Shown here in pieces: positions 59,240 through 64,000 of a DNA stretch of 64,000 nucleotides. A program made the translations under genes and the position numbers. The DNA comes from Adineta vaga (lineage: Eukaryota > Rotifera): contig CP075497.1 of assembly GCA_021613535.1 (NCBI GenBank), forward strand, positions 5,518,001 through 5,582,000, given 5' to 3'. Below the pieces are notes generated by a model. The model did not search any database. It was not told the DNA's origin and was given only the letters and a program-made list of their open reading frames with translations. Positions within the stretch are counted from its first letter, which is position 1, and each line of letters opens with the position of its first letter.

Positions 59240-60720
59240 CCTGGTGTCCTTACTCAATAACGCTTCTTTTACATCGTTGTCTTTGTATATGCGTTCATTT
59301 TTCAGTATATCTTCTTGTTTTCTCTGCTTTTCTGCCTGACATAAACTATCTGAACAGTTCATACTCAAGCTAATCACCGATAAAAAAAATGTATGCTTCA
59401 CTTAATCCTTGTTTTTCTAGGTAGATTGAATGTAATCATGAACAAACTATTGTTTGTCTTGGACTTTTATTAACTCTAATTTTTTTTCCATACGCCTAAG
59501 GTAATTTTATATATTCGACTTGTTTTAAATACAATCTAATCATCAATGAAATCAATATGAGAACTTTATCAAACAACGAGTTAGAAAACTACTACACATC
59601 ATTGAACATCATTTCCGATAATGTGTCGAGAGCAAAGATCATTCTATGGAAAGAGCAAATATCCATATAAAATTGATTTGTTATTGATGAAGTTAATGAT
59701 TCTCAATGAGAGATCATAATGAAATTTTGAAATCAAGGACAAAATTAAGAATCAAAACAGAATAATTGAATTTTGAGTATAATGATAAAACGAATAGTAA
59801 AATCTTGTTGAATTTTATTTTCCACATCACTGATGTTTTTGTCCTGGTAGAAAAAAAGAGAATGCACTTTTTTTTTCTTCGCCTTCTTTTTGTCATATTA
59901 TTGATTCTACTGAAAGAAAAAAAGCTTTGGAAAATTCTCATGGATTAGTTGGTTAATATGATTCACTTTTATGGAAACAAGAAAAGATAAGTTATTATTA
60001 ATGGACAGACTGTTAATCAAATCAGTGAGAGTGAAGAAGAAGAAAACTAATCGTCGTTGTTTGAAGTCAACTGCGACAGAAGAAGTCTTTTTATTCTTAC
60101 TAATGTTCACTGACATTGTTTACAAGGACAGCTATTAACTTTGTTGATGTTATTTCATTCTCTAAAACGTTTTTTTTCTCTCTTCTGAAAAGTTTGACAT
60201 TACTTGAAAATTTGTCGATCATATGTACTCATTAAAAAACTCACATGCATGCACACCTCTACTGTCTGTATTTGCTTTTATTTTTCAAAAGAAAATGAAG
60301 AAAAAAAGAACTGCTAAAAAAATCAATATATATACAATGGGATTGTGGGAAATAAGATGACATTCATCGTTTTTTTCAAACGTTTCAACCGTGACAATGG
60401 TTTGTTTAGTGTTTCAATGACATTTTTGTTTTACGCTTTAATTCGTAGAGTGCATTTTCATTGAATAGGACGAACGTAACGAATAGATTATTTCAATCGT
60501 CGTTTCTTCTTCATACATACAATAATATTTGTTCGGTTGTTCTCTTTCTTTTCTCACGAGCACGGACGAGAAAAATATGGGCATGCGCTACTCCATGCAT
60601 ATGGATCAGCCGCGCCCCCATCTTTCTTGTACACAAAAACACGCTAGCATCACCCGTTAACAACGTGTTCTCACTTGCATAACATATACACTCGGTCGTG
60701 TACCTTGTCCTCAGTGCAAG

Positions 60721-60732
60721 CATATATAAATA
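60721..60732 (+). promoter_or_regulatory. TATA-box-like element
   Basis: catatataaata lies about 85 nt before the ATG of the small gene, leaving room for a start site near 60750-60760 and a 50-60 nt leader. Most of the window is AT-rich, so the match alone is weak, but here it stands in locally mixed sequence. Confidence 0.4.
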
Positions 60733-60812
60733 CAATCGTAAATTAACTATTTCTCACTCATTTCTTACGACAATCTACGTTGTAGTGAAATACATTCATA
60801 CATACAGTCAAA

Positions 60813-61064
60813 ATGGCTTCAATGAATTATTGTTTTACTGTGTGTCGTGCAACTGAAGAAAATGTACAACAAAAATCTCATTCAAATGTACCATCAGCTG
60901 CCATTGATGTACCACATTCTTCATCACCTACGAATGGTGCTTATTTCTTTGGACGTTTCTTTTCATTTGGTAATTCAACATCACCTACATCTACTTCAAT
61001 TTTTACCAATCCACTCTTGCTTAAAGCATCTCAACTCATCAATACTGATGATAATCTCGCTTGA
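60813..61064 (+). CDS. Small orphan protein, 83 residues
   Basis: The ATG at 60813 is in a good context (caaaATGG) and is followed by 83 codons without an intron. Composition is Ser/Thr/Pro/Asn-rich (HSSSPTNGAYFF, FGNSTSPTSTSIFTNP) with an aromatic GAYFFGRFFSFG core. There is no signal peptide or membrane segment and no recognised family. Support for a real gene: the start context, an upstream TATA-like element, and aataaa about 70 nt after the stop (near 61132). It converges on the HSF gene. It may be a lineage-specific protein. An overlapping frame (60847-61128) lacks these signals. Confidence 0.5.
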   Translation: MASMNYCFTVCRATEENVQQKSHSNVPSAAIDVPHSSSPTNGAYFFGRFFSFGNSTSPTSTSIFTNPLLLKASQLINTDDNLA

Positions 61065-61700
61065 ATCTATTCAAAATTATTTCTCAAGACTAGCTCTCTA
61101 TCAGATAGAAGGAACAGCTCGATTATAGTTTAATAAAATGTTTATGTAAATATTAAGAATGTTCTAGTATGCGTGTTCCTTTTTTTGTTTTCTTTCTTTG
61201 TTTGTTCATAAAAATAAATCACACTACCCCGCATTTAAAATTCTCTTATATCATCGTCTGATCTTGCAACTCATAAATCATGAACTAATGCCATTGTCAC
61301 GAAAAAAAACATCTAAAGATTGTTTTTATCACGAAATCAACTTAAAAAAATAGAAATTGATGATTGATGTCTGAATTGCTCCATTGTTTTTGTATTTATT
61401 TTAAATAAAGACAGAAGAAGAAGAAGAAAAAAAAGACAACATCAACAATGACCACTAATGATGGTAAACATCTCGAGTGAAAAACATTTTCATTCTTTGA
61501 TGAAACATCAAATGTTAGACGTTCGTTTTTTTTTCTACAATAATTCAATACCCATGCACACATTGCTAGGCTAAAAAGAGATACATAATGCACATTTTCT
61601 TGTTTTACAAATAAATAAACAAAAAAAATGAAAACATAATCATGTAAATATTATAATATACAATAAAGAAGAAAATGAATGACGATATAAAATTTTCTTG
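61065..61700. other. Convergent 3' region
   Basis: Contains 3' untranslated sequence of the small gene (plus) and of HSF (minus), with several aataaa-type signals. Open frame 61396-61593 (minus) is unsupported. Confidence 0.5.
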
Positions 61701-63820
61701 TTATTTTTTTATTTGTTGTTCGAGTGTATGAATTTTATTTTCTAACAAAGAAGTTTTATGTTCTAATTGATTGATTGTATTTTGTTGTTGTTCAATTTTA
61801 GCATTTTCAGTCATTAATTGTTCAAGTAATTGATTATTCACATTGGGAACTGATTGAGAAGTAGTTAGATTTGTAATATCATTCGATGAATTTTCAGCTG
61901 TTAATACTTTTTGATCTTTCATATTTTCTAAAAGTAAATTTGGTGTTTGATCATTTGTTGATGTTGAATGAAGTAGTGGAGAAAGTAAATCATTATCCGC
62001 TCCGAATAGATCTTCAATTGATGTACCATCAGGTAGATTATCAAACATTAAATCACGAATGTTATCTAATGAAGATTGAATATGATCGACATCACCAGTG
62101 ATATCATCGAGTGAGAAACTTAATTGCTCAGTTGGTTGAGGATGTGATGGATTTTGTTCACATTTATTAGAATAGTCGATTAATTCTTGTTTTAATGTTG
62201 TTGGAATTTGAACTTGGTTGGATGCATTTGCTTGAGACTGAAAATAGAATAAAAGAATTAATATTAGAAAAGAATTTTTCATTGGAACAAACTAATAAAT
62301 ATGTACATAGAAGGAATTTTTGTCTGAGAAAGTGAAAATTTATGTTAAATAAACGGTATATTTTATTTTGTTAATGAAATACATAACTGTATAGTTTTGA
62401 AAGATGTATGACTATTACAATATTGCTAAGAAACACGCTGAATCATTAGTTACCGTTTTGGTTCCTGTTGGATTGACTCCATTGGCTTGTCCATTATTTG
62501 GATTGACACCTGCTGAATTATCTGTTCTCAAATAAAAATCTGGTGCGAAGGTATTTCTTGCATTATTTCCATTGCCAACTGGTTGAAATGTTTGATTTTG
62601 TGGAATATGATCTTTTTTTTCCGATGACCATCGATAGTCATTTCCTTGCTGCTGCTGCTGTTGTTGATGATAATGATCATCTGCAGTGTGTATTGATGGA
62701 GGCGGAGATGGAACGAGATCTACCAATGGTGATGCATTCGTTGCATGATGCCATCCACTTGTATCATTATCTGTTAATTCATTGATTGTTACACTTTGTT
62801 GACGACCAAGATTTGTTGGATGTGACACGTGCTGTTGTTGCTCTTGTTGATGAGTGTGTATTCTTTTATTTGGTTCTTCAGTATGCATAAGTGCAACATG
62901 TTTTCGTTTGAGAGAAGCTGGTGATGTATCTTGATCACTAAAAACTAACGGAGAATTATTTCCATGATGTTGACCATGTGCTTGGTTTGGATGAGTTGAA
63001 TCTGTAGTAAGACCTTCCTTAGTTGATTGTTGTTCAACAGATTGTTCAGAATGATGAACAGAATTTGCCGATATAAATTGAAGGAGAAATTCCATTAGTT
63101 TTGAAACAATGTGTTGTTGTTTACCATGCTTTTGCCTTAAAGAACCAATTTCACCCCATAATGCTTGATTTTCACTTTGCATATAGGATAATTTATCATT
63201 CAAAGATGTTTGTTTTGCTTGTAAACTTCGAACATCATGTATTAAATGCGAAAATTCTAGTGAACGACCTGATTTCGAATCAAGATAATCAGCTGAAACA
63301 AGTGCAGACGATGCGTTAGGACCTACAGTTAGAATAAACGTATATATTTATTTATTTGTAAAAATAAATCAATCTGTTCAATACCTCCTTGCATATTAGA
63401 TTTTAGTTGAGGTTCTGGTGCCCGTCTTTTGATTGATTCTAAAAGTGATTCTTGTCCTCGAATAAAATTTGGATGTGCAAATTCAATATCATCTCGTTCA
63501 TTTTTTAATGATCCATGTTCAATATTGGAGATTTTACGAAAACCATACATATTTAATTGACGTATAAAAGATGCAAAATTATTATGTTTAAAATATCTTG
63601 GTAAAATTTCACGTGAAAATCTTGATTGATCATAAACATGAAATGAACCACCTGATGGATCCCATGCAATGAGATCATCACATGAAGAATCATTGACAAG
63701 TGCCCATAATTTTGCTAAAAATGCTGTGATTGTATTTTGTGCTGTTTGACCTGATGGATGATTATATTCGCCATGATTTCCATCGCCTGAATTGGATGAT
63801 GAAATATTATTTGAATCCAT
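61701..63820 (-). CDS. HSF: Heat shock transcription factor
   Basis: Exons (minus) 63820-63385, 63322-62454 and 62237-61701 give 613 residues. The winged-helix DNA-binding domain is at about 31-130: [50 protein letters not shown]. The heptad HR-A/B oligomerisation region follows (about 165-235; [15 protein letters not shown]). A long Gln/His/Ser-rich region with CAG-type runs comes next, then [20 protein letters not shown], reminiscent of the HSF1 regulatory/activation region. A C-terminal coiled coil comes last ([19 protein letters not shown] to the end). It trimerises on heat shock elements to induce chaperone genes. A cis or trans acceptor (taaatttcag) ends 2 nt before the ATG. The largest of its three exons carries no intron for 869 nt. 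Confidence 0.93.
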
Positions 63821-64000
63821 ATCTGAAATTTAACGAAAAAAAATGAGCGTGTGAATTTCATAAATTTTGATTTTCGCGCCAAAAAAAAACATTCCAAGAC
63901 TATTCTCATTTAATCCATACACACATCAAGTATTGAACGTTTTACTGAATTATAATAATGGAACTACTCATTCGCTTGTTTGTATGTTATTCGATTAGTA
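63821..64000. promoter_or_regulatory. HSF upstream region to window edge
   Basis: 180 bp upstream of the HSF ATG. It holds the acceptor-like taaatttcag (AG complement at 63823-63824), so the true promoter may lie further out. No heat shock element is evident. Confidence 0.35.

Larger units (their letters stand above)
58886..60812. other. Divergent intergenic region
   Basis: About 1.9 kb between the F-BAR gene (minus) and the 83-residue gene (plus). A CT run lies at 59218-59239. Open frames at 59137-59373, 59714-59941 and 60461-60735 have no support. It becomes locally less AT-rich around 60550-60670. Confidence 0.5.

Noticed and set aside
60461-60735. Overlapping opposite-strand frames upstream of the small gene
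   Set aside because: They run across the TATA-like promoter and have no features; chance frames in locally less AT-rich DNA.
1-64000. Transposon, CRISPR array, rRNA or tRNA genes
   Set aside because: No reverse transcriptase or transposase motif, long terminal or inverted repeat, spaced repeat array or tRNA B-box fold was seen; bacterial-type features are not expected here.

Overview
The window reads as nuclear DNA of a small, compact-genome animal, most likely a bdelloid rotifer. It is AT-rich, and nearly all conserved genes are broken by GT-AG introns of about 48-60 nt. Orthologues of animal-specific genes are present (TRAK/Milton, KRIT1, STARD3, ULK3, PGRMC, HSF). Three features point to bdelloids specifically: an H2A-type histone with a long extra C-terminal tail and no H2AX motif, large F-box proteins in multiple copies, and AG acceptors placed directly before start codons as expected for spliced-leader trans-splicing. 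The assignment is inferred from gene content and was not tested by a search. Exon structures were built by hand from splice sites, and in most genes the reading-frame arithmetic closes exactly.

Layout. 1-12 kb is an accessory-looking stretch: a decayed low-complexity gene at the left edge, two related F-box proteins (2.4-4.25 kb and 9.9-11.7 kb, both minus), a degraded FG-GAP repeat fragment, an intronless secreted GH5 glycoside hydrolase, and a secreted propeller-like protein. 12.5-22.7 kb holds conserved genes: TMEM143-like (minus), TRAK/Milton (minus), mitoribosomal mS29/DAP3 (minus) and PGRMC-like (plus). KRIT1 and STARD3 follow head-to-tail at 23.1-27.9 kb. 28-35 kb is gene-poor apart from two tandem, nearly identical rhodopsin-type GPCR genes, one of which carries a 2-bp deletion. 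35-45 kb is dense and all on the plus strand: H2A variant, ANKEF1, DCP1, VPS39, ING. 45.5-46.5 kb holds an unrecognised decayed gene (minus). 46.6-58.9 kb carries ULK3, fructose-1,6-bisphosphatase and an F-BAR protein, all minus. The right end has an 83-residue orphan gene with a TATA box and a heat shock factor gene (minus).

How the genes relate. Most are unrelated housekeeping or signalling genes that share neighbourhoods. Close spacing and AG acceptors next to ATGs suggest that DCP1-VPS39-ING, and perhaps KRIT1-STARD3, are co-transcribed and resolved by trans-splicing. Several genes act in membrane-contact, endolysosome or mitochondrial biology (STARD3, VPS39, TRAK, mS29, TMEM143).

Four conserved genes (propeller, TMEM143, ANKEF1, VPS39) are each interrupted by one single-base frameshift lying in a short homopolymer. 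I read these as probable assembly errors, so those genes are annotated as CDS. No mobile element, CRISPR array, rRNA or tRNA was found, and I did not find an obviously novel multi-gene system.
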